Source: Salirhabdus sp. Marseille-P4669 (GTDB lineage Bacteria; Bacillota; Bacilli; Bacillales; Alkalibacillaceae). From it: a stretch of 64,000 nucleotides of DNA. A program made the translations under genes and the position numbers. Positions 56,639-64,000 of the stretch are shown here, piece by piece (position 1 is the stretch's first letter; each line of letters begins with the position of its first letter). The stretch is from the NCBI RefSeq assembly GCF_900240405.1, contig NZ_OEQK01000002.1, forward strand, positions 248,001 to 312,000, given 5' to 3'. The notes beneath the pieces are model-generated. The model ran no database searches and was not told where the DNA came from. It was given only the letters and a program-made list of their open reading frames with translations.

Positions 56639-57759
56639 TGTCTAAAACCGTAACTGGTCAGCAGGTTATTCGGGTTTTTGAGGAATGGGCACCGAAAACG
56701 TTAGCGATGGAAGGGGATAATGTTGGACTTCAGGTAGGAACCCTTAATCGACCTGTTCGAAAAATTATGGTCACACTAGATGTGTTAGAAAATGTAATTG
56801 ATGAAGCGATAGAGAAACAAGTAAATTTAATCATTGCCCATCATCCATTTTTATATAAGTCGCTTAGCCAAATAGATACCAATCAGGAAAAAGGGAGAAT
56901 AATTAAAAAGCTGATTCAACACGATATTACGGTTTACGCTGCCCATACAAATTTAGACCTTGCTAATGGCGGGGTAAATGACATGCTCATTGAAGCGCTA
57001 GGGTTAGAGAGTGATGGCGCTGTAATGGAGCTTGGCAATGAGCCATTATTTAAGCTAGTTGTATTTGTTCCAGAATCCCATGAAGAGCAAGTACGTAATG
57101 CGCTAGGGGAAAATGGAGCAGGACATATCGGGAACTACAGTCATTGCACCTTTCAAACTCCTGGGATTGGAACATTTAAACCAATGGAAGGAACCAATCC
57201 GTATATCGGGAGTCAAGGAGAGTTGGAAAAAGTAAAGGAAGTCCGAATGGAAACCATCGTACCAAAAAGTAAGCTGTCCATAGTTTTAAAAGCGATGGAG
57301 AAGGCCCATCCCTACGAAGAAGTAGCGTATGACCTTTATCCTGTTGAATTAAAAGGGCAATCATATGGGCTGGGAAGAGTAGCTACTTTGAAAAATCCTG
57401 CTACGTTGAAACAATTTGCAGAACATGTAAAAAAAGCGTTAGATGTACCATCCTTACGTGTAGTAGGGGATTTGAATAAAGAGATTAAAAAAGTGGGGGT
57501 CATAGGAGGAAACGGTAATAAATACATTCATAAAGTAAAAAGAAGTGGCTGTGATGTACTTATTACTGGAGATCTATATTTCCATACTGCACATGATGCA
57601 CTTGGCATTGGTTTAAATGTTATTGATCCTGGACATCATGTAGAAAAGGTAATGAAGCGAGGAGTAAAAGACTATTTAGATAAAAAATGTTTAGAACAGG
57701 GATTAGAGGTTGAAATTATCATTTCTGAAGCCAATACAGAGCCATTTACTTTTATTTAA
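56638..57759 (+). CDS. yqfO: Nif3-like dinuclear metal center protein YqfO
   Basis: A 373-residue DUF34/NIF3 family protein. The metal site has the IAHHPFLYK and AAHTNLDLA histidines and a C-terminal VIDPGHHVEKV. The middle holds a PII-like insert (about residues 130-230). The biochemical role is debated (a GTP cyclohydrolase-like fold). ATG at 56638 overlaps the trmK stop, with AAAGGAGG upstream; the pair form an operon. Function remains uncertain. Confidence 0.92.
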   Translation: MSKTVTGQQVIRVFEEWAPKTLAMEGDNVGLQVGTLNRPVRKIMVTLDVLENVIDEAIEKQVNLIIAHHPFLYKSLSQIDTNQEKGRIIKKLIQHDITVYAAHTNLDLANGGVNDMLIEALGLESDGAVMELGNEPLFKLVVFVPESHEEQVRNALGENGAGHIGNYSHCTFQTPGIGTFKPMEGTNPYIGSQGELEKVKEVRMETIVPKSKLSIVLKAMEKAHPYEEVAYDLYPVELKGQSYGLGRVATLKNPATLKQFAEHVKKALDVPSLRVVGDLNKEIKKVGVIGGNGNKYIHKVKRSGCDVLITGDLYFHTAHDALGIGLNVIDPGHHVEKVMKRGVKDYLDKKCLEQGLEVEIIISEANTEPFTFI

Positions 57760-57826
57760 AAAGGTCTACTGAACAGCTGATTCCACCTGGAGAGCATTTA
57801 CATTAGGTATAAAATAGTAATTTAAT

Positions 57827-57867
57827 AAAGCCGAAAACGGAAGCGTAATTTCCGTTTTCGGCTTTAC
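57827..57867. terminator. Bidirectional terminator between yqfO and ispH
   Basis: Stem AAGCCGAAAACGGAA / TTCCGTTTTCGGCTT with a 6-base loop; serves the convergent genes. Confidence 0.85.
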
Positions 57868-57919
57868 TAGTATTGCTTTGAATTTGACAGGCTTTCGTTT
57901 AGATGCCATTATTTTTATT

Positions 57920-58867
57920 CTATGCTCTTTTTTCTTTCACTTTCGGTAATATTTTACTTCGCATTACTTTTGAGGATGTATTCCAAGTATCTGCATTTTC
58001 ATGATCATAGTTTTCTAAAAACGTTATTACTTCTTTTGTAATTGGTGTTGGAGTAGAGGCTCCTGCTGTTACAGCTACACGTTGTACACCCTCTAACCAC
58101 TCTAACTTCAATTCCGAAATATCTGCAATTCGAAATGCTTTTGTACCTGCAATTTCTTCCGATACTTGTGCTAATCGATTGGAGTTATTGGAACGAGGAT
58201 CCCCAACAACGACTGTTAAATCACAATCTTTTGCTTGTTCAGCGACAGCTTCTTGTCGAACTTGTGTAGCCATACAAATTTCTTGAACCATTTCTGTTTG
58301 TGGATATTTTTCTTTAACCTTTAGCATAACATCATATACATCCCATTGGCTCATAGTAGTTTGATTTGTAACGATAATCTTTTCGGCTTTTAAGTTTAAG
58401 TTATCTACATCTTCTTCGGTTTGTACTAAATGCACATGACCAGGAGCGACTCCAACTGCACCTTCTGGCTCCGGATGGCCTTTTTTACCGATATAAACGA
58501 TTTCGAATCCTTCTTTTACTTTTTCACGAATGAGATCATGGGTTTTCGTTACATCTGGACATGTTGCATCTAATACAGTAAGTCCTTTATCTTTTGCTCT
58601 TTGTTTTACTTCTGGTGATACTCCATGTGCTGTAAAGATAACAGTACCCTCATGTATATCCTCTAATAAATCTAAGCGATTTTTACCATCGAGGGTAATG
58701 ACGCCTTCTTCTTTAAAAGCCTCTGTAACGTGATTGTTATGAACAATCATACCTAATATATATATTGGACGTGGAAGGTTTTTATCTTTAACTGCGTTTT
58801 GTGCAATCACCATTGCATCAACTACACCGTAACAATATCCCCTTGGTGCAATTTTTACAACTTCCAT
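57920..58867 (-). CDS. ispH: 4-hydroxy-3-methylbut-2-enyl diphosphate reductase IspH
   Basis: Last enzyme of the MEP isoprenoid pathway, making IPP and DMAPP. The 315-residue protein has the three cluster-binding cysteines: C12 (RGYCYGV), the one in DATCPDV (near residue 96) and the one in EICMAT (near 195). Conserved histidines in IVHNNHV and FTAHG are also present. Ribosome site GAGGAGG. Minus strand, between yqfO and cshB. Works with IspG, encoded at 62406-63518. Confidence 0.96.
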   Translation of the reverse strand: MEVVKIAPRGYCYGVVDAMVIAQNAVKDKNLPRPIYILGMIVHNNHVTEAFKEEGVITLDGKNRLDLLEDIHEGTVIFTAHGVSPEVKQRAKDKGLTVLDATCPDVTKTHDLIREKVKEGFEIVYIGKKGHPEPEGAVGVAPGHVHLVQTEEDVDNLNLKAEKIIVTNQTTMSQWDVYDVMLKVKEKYPQTEMVQEICMATQVRQEAVAEQAKDCDLTVVVGDPRSNNSNRLAQVSEEIAGTKAFRIADISELKLEWLEGVQRVAVTAGASTPTPITKEVITFLENYDHENADTWNTSSKVMRSKILPKVKEKRA

Positions 58868-59171
58868 TCGTAATTCCTCCTCTTATCACCTAAGTCTGTA
58901 TTGATAGACCTTAAACACGATCACGATCATATTATATCAACTTTCTCGATACTTACAGGTTTCTCTATTTGTAAGACTTATATGGTAATGTTGTATAAAA
59001 AACAATTCTATAATCATTATAAAGGTTAAAAGCATATAACACAAAAATTTTCATGATGAAAACTATACCAATTAGAGCTTTGATACGACATAAATGTTCC
59101 TCAAGTTGCTTGCACTACATTCCAATACTCTACTATAATGTAAGTTGATGCAGAAAAAAGGAGATTGAAAT
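58868..59171. other. Intergenic spacer between ispH and cshB
   Basis: A 300-base divergent spacer. It holds a TATAAT on the minus strand (58936-58931) as a possible ispH -10, and the cshB promoter listed separately. No gene is visible. Confidence 0.5.
59110..59139 (+). promoter_or_regulatory. Sigma-A-type promoter of cshB-nfo
   Basis: TTGCAC (59110-59115), 18 bases, then TATAAT (59134-59139), 32 bases before the cshB start. Confidence 0.65.
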
Positions 59172-60491
59172 ATGAAAAAAAGCGATTTTAAAGCTTTTAA
59201 TTTTCAACCGTTTTTATACAACGTTTTAGATAAGTTGAAATTTATAGAAGCTACCCCGATTCAACAAGAGGTTATTCCCGTTGCTTTAAAGAAGGAAAGT
59301 TTAATTGGACAATCTCATACTGGTTCCGGTAAAACGCATGCGTATTTATTACCATTATTTAATCGTATTCAAGAAGATAAGAATGAAGTACAAGTGATCA
59401 TTACTGTACCTACACGAGAGTTGGCTATGCAAATTTTTGATGAGGTGCGTAAAATAATTGAATTTGGAGAAATGGTAGATCAAATTCGATCTAAACTCAT
59501 TATTGGTGGAACCGATAAACAAAAAATGATCGAAAAACTAAAAGAGCCCCCACATATTATTGTCGGAACGCCTGGACGAATTTCGGATTTAATTAAGGAA
59601 GGTGCCTTAAATGTTTATCAAGCGGAGTCTATTGTAGTAGATGAAGCGGATTTATTAATCGATCTTGGTTTAATCCAAGAGGTGGATGAAATATTAGTTC
59701 GGATGCAAAGAGATGTCCAGCTCCTAGTATTCTCTGCTACTATACCTGTTAAGCTACAACACTTTTTAAATAAATATATGGAAAGTCCGAAGCATATTCG
59801 TATTCAAGACCAAGGGCCAGCCCCTGAAAAAATGGAACATCGTTTAATCCCACTTCGTCATCGTAGTGTTTCCGAATTGCTAATGGAAGCTACGAAGCTG
59901 ATCAATCCTTATTTAGCCTTGATTTTTGTAAATAAAAAGGAAAATGCCGATGAACTGGCAGGTGAGCTTACTGCACAAGGATTAGATGTTGGTATTATCC
60001 ACGGTGGATTAACTCCAAGAGAACGTAAAAGAACCTTAAAGAATTTAAAGGACTTGAAATATCAATACATTGTGGCAACGGACCTTGCCGCAAGAGGTAT
60101 TGATATCCCTGGGGTGAGTCATATTTTCAATGCTGAATTGCCAAGGGACGCAGAAACATACTTACACCGAGTAGGTAGAACGGCAAGAGCAGGTTTAGAA
60201 GGTACAGCGGTAAGCTTCTATAAGGAGAAGGATATAACCCTAATAGAAAAACTAGAGAAATCTGGTATTACGTTCCATAACTTTGATATAAAAAATGAAT
60301 CATGGGTTGAAATTACCGATTGGAATCAACGTAAAAAGAGAGAAAAGAAAGAGAACGAGTTATTGGAAGACGCTTATAAACAAGTACGTAAGCCTAACAA
60401 AGTAAAACCTGGCTATAAAAAGAAAATGAAACGGCAAGCAGAGCAAATTAAAAGTAGAATGAAGCGAAATGATTTTAAGAGAAAAAAATAA
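59172..60491 (+). CDS. cshB: DEAD-box RNA helicase CshB
   Basis: A 439-residue ATP-dependent RNA helicase (YqfR). The Q motif is near AFNFQPFLYNVLDKLKFIEATPIQQEV, Walker A is SHTGSGKTHAYLL, VVDEADLL is motif II, VFSATIP is motif III, and HRVGRTARAG is motif VI. A long basic C-terminal tail (about 390-439) binds RNA. CshB helps cold adaptation and RNA turnover in B. subtilis. GGAG stands before the ATG. nfo follows 24 bases later. Confidence 0.95.
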   Translation: MKKSDFKAFNFQPFLYNVLDKLKFIEATPIQQEVIPVALKKESLIGQSHTGSGKTHAYLLPLFNRIQEDKNEVQVIITVPTRELAMQIFDEVRKIIEFGEMVDQIRSKLIIGGTDKQKMIEKLKEPPHIIVGTPGRISDLIKEGALNVYQAESIVVDEADLLIDLGLIQEVDEILVRMQRDVQLLVFSATIPVKLQHFLNKYMESPKHIRIQDQGPAPEKMEHRLIPLRHRSVSELLMEATKLINPYLALIFVNKKENADELAGELTAQGLDVGIIHGGLTPRERKRTLKNLKDLKYQYIVATDLAARGIDIPGVSHIFNAELPRDAETYLHRVGRTARAGLEGTAVSFYKEKDITLIEKLEKSGITFHNFDIKNESWVEITDWNQRKKREKKENELLEDAYKQVRKPNKVKPGYKKKMKRQAEQIKSRMKRNDFKRKK

Positions 60492-60515
60492 GGAATTCAA
60501 AAGGGAGAGGTATAC

Positions 60516-61406
60516 ATGTTAAAAATAGGTTCTCACGTTTCCATGTCTGGAAAGAAAATGTTGTTAGCATCAAGTGAAGAAGCTACATCGTATGGAGCAA
60601 ATGCAATGATGATTTATACTGGTGCTCCACAAAATACACGTAGAAAGCCAATTGAAGAGTTAAATATTGCAGCAGGCCAAGAACATATGAAAGAAAACGG
60701 GATTTTAGATGTTGTGGTGCATGCGCCATATATAATTAATATTGGAAATACGACAAAGCCAGAAACTTTTGAATTAGGTGTTACCTTTTTAAGATCCGAA
60801 ATTGAACGAACAGAAGCTATAGGTGCAAAGCAAATTGTCTTACATCCAGGTGCCCATGTTGGGGAAGGCCCTGAAAAAGGCATTGCGAAAATAATTGAAG
60901 GGTTAAACGAAGTTTTAGAGAAGGATCAACATGTGCAAATAGCATTAGAAACAATGGCTGGTAAAGGTTCAGAATGTGGTAGAACTTTTGATGAGTTAGC
61001 TAAAATTATCGATGGTGTAACGCATAATGAAAAGCTATCTGTTTGTATGGATACGTGTCACATTCATGATGCAGGCTATGATGTTGTTCATGATTTTGAT
61101 GGTGTATTAGAAGAATTCGATAAAATTATTGGATTGGATCGCATTCAGGTACTACACATCAACGACAGTAAAAATGAACGCGGGTCACATAAGGACCGAC
61201 ACGAAAATATTGGTTTTGGTAAAATCGGTTTTGATGCATTAAACTATGTAGTACATCATCCATCTTTAATGCATTTACCAAAAATTCTCGAAACACCTTA
61301 TGTGGGAGAGGACAAGAAAAATAAAAAGGCACCATATGCATTTGAAATTGCAATGCTTAAAGAAAAAAGCTTTGATACAGAATTAAAAGAAAAAATCATG
61401 GCATAA
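60516..61406 (+). CDS. nfo: Endonuclease IV (Nfo)
   Basis: Zinc AP endonuclease that cuts 5' to abasic sites. The 296-residue TIM barrel has ligands in [54 protein letters not shown] and ILETP. The ATG has GGGAGAGG upstream. In B. subtilis it protects spore DNA. Same operon as cshB, with a terminator after it. Confidence 0.97.
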   Translation: MLKIGSHVSMSGKKMLLASSEEATSYGANAMMIYTGAPQNTRRKPIEELNIAAGQEHMKENGILDVVVHAPYIINIGNTTKPETFELGVTFLRSEIERTEAIGAKQIVLHPGAHVGEGPEKGIAKIIEGLNEVLEKDQHVQIALETMAGKGSECGRTFDELAKIIDGVTHNEKLSVCMDTCHIHDAGYDVVHDFDGVLEEFDKIIGLDRIQVLHINDSKNERGSHKDRHENIGFGKIGFDALNYVVHHPSLMHLPKILETPYVGEDKKNKKAPYAFEIAMLKEKSFDTELKEKIMA

Positions 61407-61411
61407 ATGGA

Positions 61412-61446
61412 CAGGAACTGGGGATGGTCTCCAGTTCCTTTCTTTT
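61412..61446 (+). terminator. Terminator after nfo
   Basis: Stem AGGAACTGG / CCAGTTCCT with inner pairs and a T-rich tail. Confidence 0.85.
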
Positions 61447-61452
61447 ACTCAT

Positions 61453-61737
61453 TTAAAACATATCTTCCATTCCGTATTGTTTAATCATATCTTTAAATAG
61501 CTTATGTGCTTTTTTGGCTGTTTGATCGTCGGTTATTTGTGCTATTTTTTTCAGTAATTTTAAGCGATCCTCTTCTTTAAAAGGATCTAACGATTTACTT
61601 CGTATATACTTTAGAATTTTTTCTGCTTCTGCTTTTGTTAATGTAAAACCATATTGTTTTCCGTATTGGATAAGTTCCGTAGTTGTTAGTTGATTTACTT
61701 TTTGTTTTACCATTTGCTGAATTATTCTTTTCACCAT
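61453..61737 (-). CDS. yqfT: YqfT family protein (DUF2624)
   Basis: A 94-residue, basic, helical protein: KQKVNQLTTTELIQYGKQYGFTLTKAEAEKILKYIRSKSLDPFKEEDRLKLLKKIAQITD. I recognise it as YqfT (DUF2624) from sequence and its place after nfo. The function is unknown. It lies on the minus strand, convergent to nfo. GGGGATGAT precedes the ATG; a GTG at 61734 is an equally good start. The zur/yqfU/yqfW genes found near it in B. subtilis are absent. Confidence 0.82.
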   Translation of the reverse strand: MVKRIIQQMVKQKVNQLTTTELIQYGKQYGFTLTKAEAEKILKYIRSKSLDPFKEEDRLKLLKKIAQITDDQTAKKAHKLFKDMIKQYGMEDMF

Positions 61738-61906
61738 ATCATCCCCAGATTTTTTAAATTATCCAACCTTAGTATATGTACAAAGTTGCTTGTTGTTGCT
61801 TAATTGTCCAGAACCTTCTAATGTAGACAAAAGTTCCTATGTAAGAGTTAAGGTAAGGTAACACACAATAGAAATGTACCTCTTCATGAAAGTGAGGGAA
61901 TGTAGA

Positions 61907-62371
61907 ATGACTTCACAAAACAATGGCAAAATGAATACGGAAAAAGAATTAGACCGTAATCGTGGTGGTAACCTAAGCTATACCGATGACACAGAAAATT
62001 ACTTTGCCCAAATTCAAACACCACCAGGAGATGAAACAACGATTCATTCTCCAGATGATTTTGATTTAAATAATCAAAAGCGGGAAGAAGAATTTGGTGC
62101 CGAAGCAATTAGTGCCAATGAAGTAACCAACATGCATCAAAGAGAAAAGGAAACCAACATGGAAGAAAATGTGGAGGCTGGATGGGGATGGGCTGCGATT
62201 GTCTTGTCGCTAATTGCCTTATTTAACATTTGGCCACTCCTTATGGGTATTGCTGGTACAGTGGTTGGTGTCATGGCGAAAAGAAGAGGTGCAGACACTC
62301 TAGGTAACATTGCGATTGTTGCAGGTATCGCAGCAATTGTAATCCACTTAATAATCGACGCATTTGTCTAA
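61907..62371 (+). CDS. yqfX: DUF4190-type membrane protein (YqfX-like)
   Basis: A 154-residue protein with a hydrophilic, acidic N-terminal part (residues 1-90) and two C-terminal hydrophobic helices around GWGWAAIVLSLIALFNIWPLLMGIAGTVVG and GNIAIVAGIAAIVIHLII, the DUF4190 pattern. yqfX stands before ispG in B. subtilis. ATG at 61907 with GAGGG upstream; the ATG at 61874 has no site. Function unknown. Confidence 0.8.
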   Translation: MTSQNNGKMNTEKELDRNRGGNLSYTDDTENYFAQIQTPPGDETTIHSPDDFDLNNQKREEEFGAEAISANEVTNMHQREKETNMEENVEAGWGWAAIVLSLIALFNIWPLLMGIAGTVVGVMAKRRGADTLGNIAIVAGIAAIVIHLIIDAFV

Positions 62372-62405
62372 CGAAAAAAAGCCCCATTACTGGGGCTTTT
62401 TTTCG
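62372..62405. terminator. Bidirectional terminator between yqfX and ispG
   Basis: Near-perfect stem AAAAAAGCCCCA / TGGGGCTTTTTT with loop TTAC, touching both stop codons. Confidence 0.93.
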
Positions 62406-63518
62406 TTAGACGTTCATTTCTTCTTCTTCTTCTTTTTGCTTTTTAGCGTATTCTTCTGCTAATTTATCAATTTCTTTTTTTAGTTCCTCAACCATTGTTT
62501 CTTCTGGCACTTTACGGATGATCTCTCCGTGTCTAAACAATAGACCTTCTCCTCTAGCTCCAGCAATACCAATATCCGCTTCACGAGCTTCACCAGGGCC
62601 GTTTACGGCACATCCTAGAACGGATACTTTAATTGGTGCTTTGATTTGAGAAATATATTCTTCTACTTCATTTGCGATGGATATTAAGTCAATTTCAATA
62701 CGACCACAAGTAGGACATGATATCAATGTTGCTGCATTTGATGCAAGACCAAATGTTTTAAGCAGCTCTCTTGCAACTTTAACCTCTTCAACAGGATCAG
62801 CACTTAAAGAAATACGCATTGTACTTCCAATACCTTTACTTAAGATAGCACCTAAGCCTGCAGCACTTTTTACAGTTCCAGAGAATAGTGTTCCAGACTC
62901 TGTAATTCCTAAGTGCAGTGGATATGGTATTACTGCTGCTGCTTTTTCATAAGCTTCAATTGCTAATCTTACATCAGAAGCTTTTAATGAAACAATAATG
63001 TCATGGAAATCAAGGTCTTCTAAGATTTTAATGTGGTGTAGAGCACTTTCTACCATACCATCGGCAGTTGGATATCCATATTTCTTTAAAATATGTTTTT
63101 CTAATGATCCGGCATTTACACCAATACGAATCGGAATACCTTTTGCTTTACATGCATTAACTACTTTTTCAACATTCTCCTGTTTACCAATATTACCAGG
63201 ATTAATACGGATTTTATCAATTCCGCCTTCGATTGCTTTTAAAGCTAAACGGTAATCAAAATGTATATCTGCAACTAAAGGTACATTAATTCGTTTTTTT
63301 ATTTCTGGAATTGCATTTGCAGCTGCCTCATTTGGAACAGCTACTCTGACTATTTGAACGCCTGCTTGTACAAGGCGACCAATCTCGTTCACAGTTGCAT
63401 CAACATCATGTGTTTTGGTTGTTGTCATTGATTGAATAACGACTTCATCTTTCCCACCAATTGTTATATTACCGACACGTACTGGTCGTGTATCTTTACG
63501 GTGAATAAGTTGAGACAT
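62406..63518 (-). CDS. ispG: 4-hydroxy-3-methylbut-2-en-1-yl diphosphate synthase IspG
   Basis: Penultimate MEP pathway enzyme. The 370-residue iron-sulfur protein has an N-terminal TIM barrel ([26 protein letters not shown]) and C-terminal cluster cysteines in SCPTCGR and [11 protein letters not shown], with [12 protein letters not shown] charged Lys/Glu tail ends it. Pairs with ispH at 57920-58867. Minus strand, upstream of the LysM gene, as in B. subtilis. Confidence 0.97.
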   Translation of the reverse strand: MSQLIHRKDTRPVRVGNITIGGKDEVVIQSMTTTKTHDVDATVNEIGRLVQAGVQIVRVAVPNEAAANAIPEIKKRINVPLVADIHFDYRLALKAIEGGIDKIRINPGNIGKQENVEKVVNACKAKGIPIRIGVNAGSLEKHILKKYGYPTADGMVESALHHIKILEDLDFHDIIVSLKASDVRLAIEAYEKAAAVIPYPLHLGITESGTLFSGTVKSAAGLGAILSKGIGSTMRISLSADPVEEVKVARELLKTFGLASNAATLISCPTCGRIEIDLISIANEVEEYISQIKAPIKVSVLGCAVNGPGEAREADIGIAGARGEGLLFRHGEIIRKVPEETMVEELKKEIDKLAEEYAKKQKEEEEEMNV

Positions 63519-63619
63519 TTAAAACGCTCCTTTACGTTATCCCTTAAAAATGTAATGTATATCCTTATTTATTATAAGACGAAAGGTGGTAAATGAGAAG
63601 TAAAAATACTTATTTGTCA

Positions 63620-64000
63620 TTATTCTTTATTGTAAATTGGAAAGAAATACGTTTCCCCAATGTGTATTTCATGGGGATTAGCACCAGGATTTAGCTTTTC
63701 AAAATCGAGTAATAATTGCTGGATTGGAACATGTCCTTCATTGATTTGTTCCGTTATTGATAATACGGTATCCCCAGCCTGAACTGTATACGAAATCTTT
63801 TGATAAGGGTCTACTGGCATCGTGTTTGGCGCGTTCGCTTTTGTGGAATCGATTGGAGGACTTTCGACCACTGATTTTTCGCCACTTGACTCTTCCGTTA
63901 CCTTATTGGAAGGGACTTGTTCGGAAAAAGTTCCAACAGACAAGTCATGTATAACGCTCCGTACAAAAAGCAGTAAAATAATAAATAAAATAACCTTTTT
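63620..64000 (-). CDS. yqfZ: Membrane-anchored LysM-domain protein (YqfZ-like), 5' end outside window
   Basis: The minus-strand frame runs open to base 64000, so the start lies beyond the window; the TTG at 63943 is internal. The visible N-terminal part is a hydrophobic anchor (KKVILFIILLLFVRSVIHD), then a Ser/Glu/Pro-rich linker. A C-terminal LysM domain follows (YTVQAGDTVLSITEQINEG ... LNPGANPHEIHIGETYFFPI), which should bind peptidoglycan. B. subtilis yqfZ sits next to ispG with the same design and is spore-linked. Partial, so full length is unknown. Confidence 0.85.
   Translation of the reverse strand, partial: KKVILFIILLLFVRSVIHDLSVGTFSEQVPSNKVTEESSGEKSVVESPPIDSTKANAPNTMPVDPYQKISYTVQAGDTVLSITEQINEGHVPIQQLLLDFEKLNPGANPHEIHIGETYFFPIYNKE

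Noticed and set aside
58990-59160. Short frame starting ATGATGAAAACT upstream of cshB
   Set aside because: About 31 codons, no ribosome site, and it overlaps the likely cshB promoter.

Overview
This window is a stretch of chromosome from a low-GC, endospore-forming member of the Bacillaceae. The evidence is the gene order from yrrS-mtnN to ispG-yqfZ, which follows the B. subtilis yqe/yqf region almost gene for gene. It also carries many sporulation genes (sigK, gpr, spoIIP, yqfC, yqfD, sda) and strong AAGGAGG-type ribosome binding sites with frequent TTG starts. A Mrp-type Na+/H+ antiporter operon and A+T-rich spacers fit a salt- or alkali-tolerant genus near Oceanobacillus/Virgibacillus, but the genus cannot be fixed from sequence reading alone. 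I saw no rRNA, tRNA, prophage, insertion sequence or CRISPR array.

Layout. 1-2100: end of yrrS, mtnN, a hidden tyrosine-rich YjcZ-like mini-gene, and an uninterrupted sigK. 2175-7470 (minus): Mrp antiporter genes A, C, D, E, F and G, with mrpB missing. 7611-8300: sda (minus), with an unusual hairpin and mini-ORF leader, and a DnaA-box cluster between sda and yqeG. 8304-13363: yqeG-yqeH-aroE-yqeI-nadD-yqeK-rsfS-yqeM. 13606-18313: competence genes comER (minus) and comEA-comEB-comEC, then yqzM (minus). 18673-26174: holA, rpsT (minus), gpr, spoIIP-yqxA, lepA, hemW. 26184-34382: the heat-shock operon with CIRCE, hrcA-grpE-dnaK, then dnaJ-prmA-rsmE-mtaB. 34551-38423: sstT, a YpjP-like gene, deoC, and a Na/Pi cotransporter (minus). 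38502-42441: rpsU-yqeY, then a sigma-W-type promoter driving nfeD-floA-yqfB-like. 42475-49093: yqfC-yqfD-phoH-pgpH-ybeY-dgkA-era. 49241-55109: yqzL-recO-ccpN-yqfL and dnaG-sigA. 55471-64000: cccA, trmK-yqfO, ispH (minus), cshB-nfo, yqfT (minus), yqfX, ispG (minus) and a LysM protein cut by the window end.

How the genes work together. Most are core housekeeping: ribosome assembly (yqeH, yqeI, rsfS, era, ybeY, lepA, rpsT, rpsU), replication (holA, dnaG, recO), protein folding, tRNA/rRNA modification (mtaB, trmK, rsmE), isoprenoid synthesis (ispG, ispH) and transcription (sigA). Around these sit developmental functions (competence, sporulation, germination) and envelope or ion homeostasis (Mrp, FloA/NfeD, DgkA, PgpH). 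Genes expected from the B. subtilis order but absent here are mrpB, cdd, glyQS and yqfU-zur-yqfW.

The most interesting observations are the sda leader architecture, the mrpB-less Mrp operon, the DnaA boxes in the sda-yqeG spacer, and a near-perfect sigma-W promoter before nfeD-floA. All calls come from reading the sequence and remembered family features; no database search was run.
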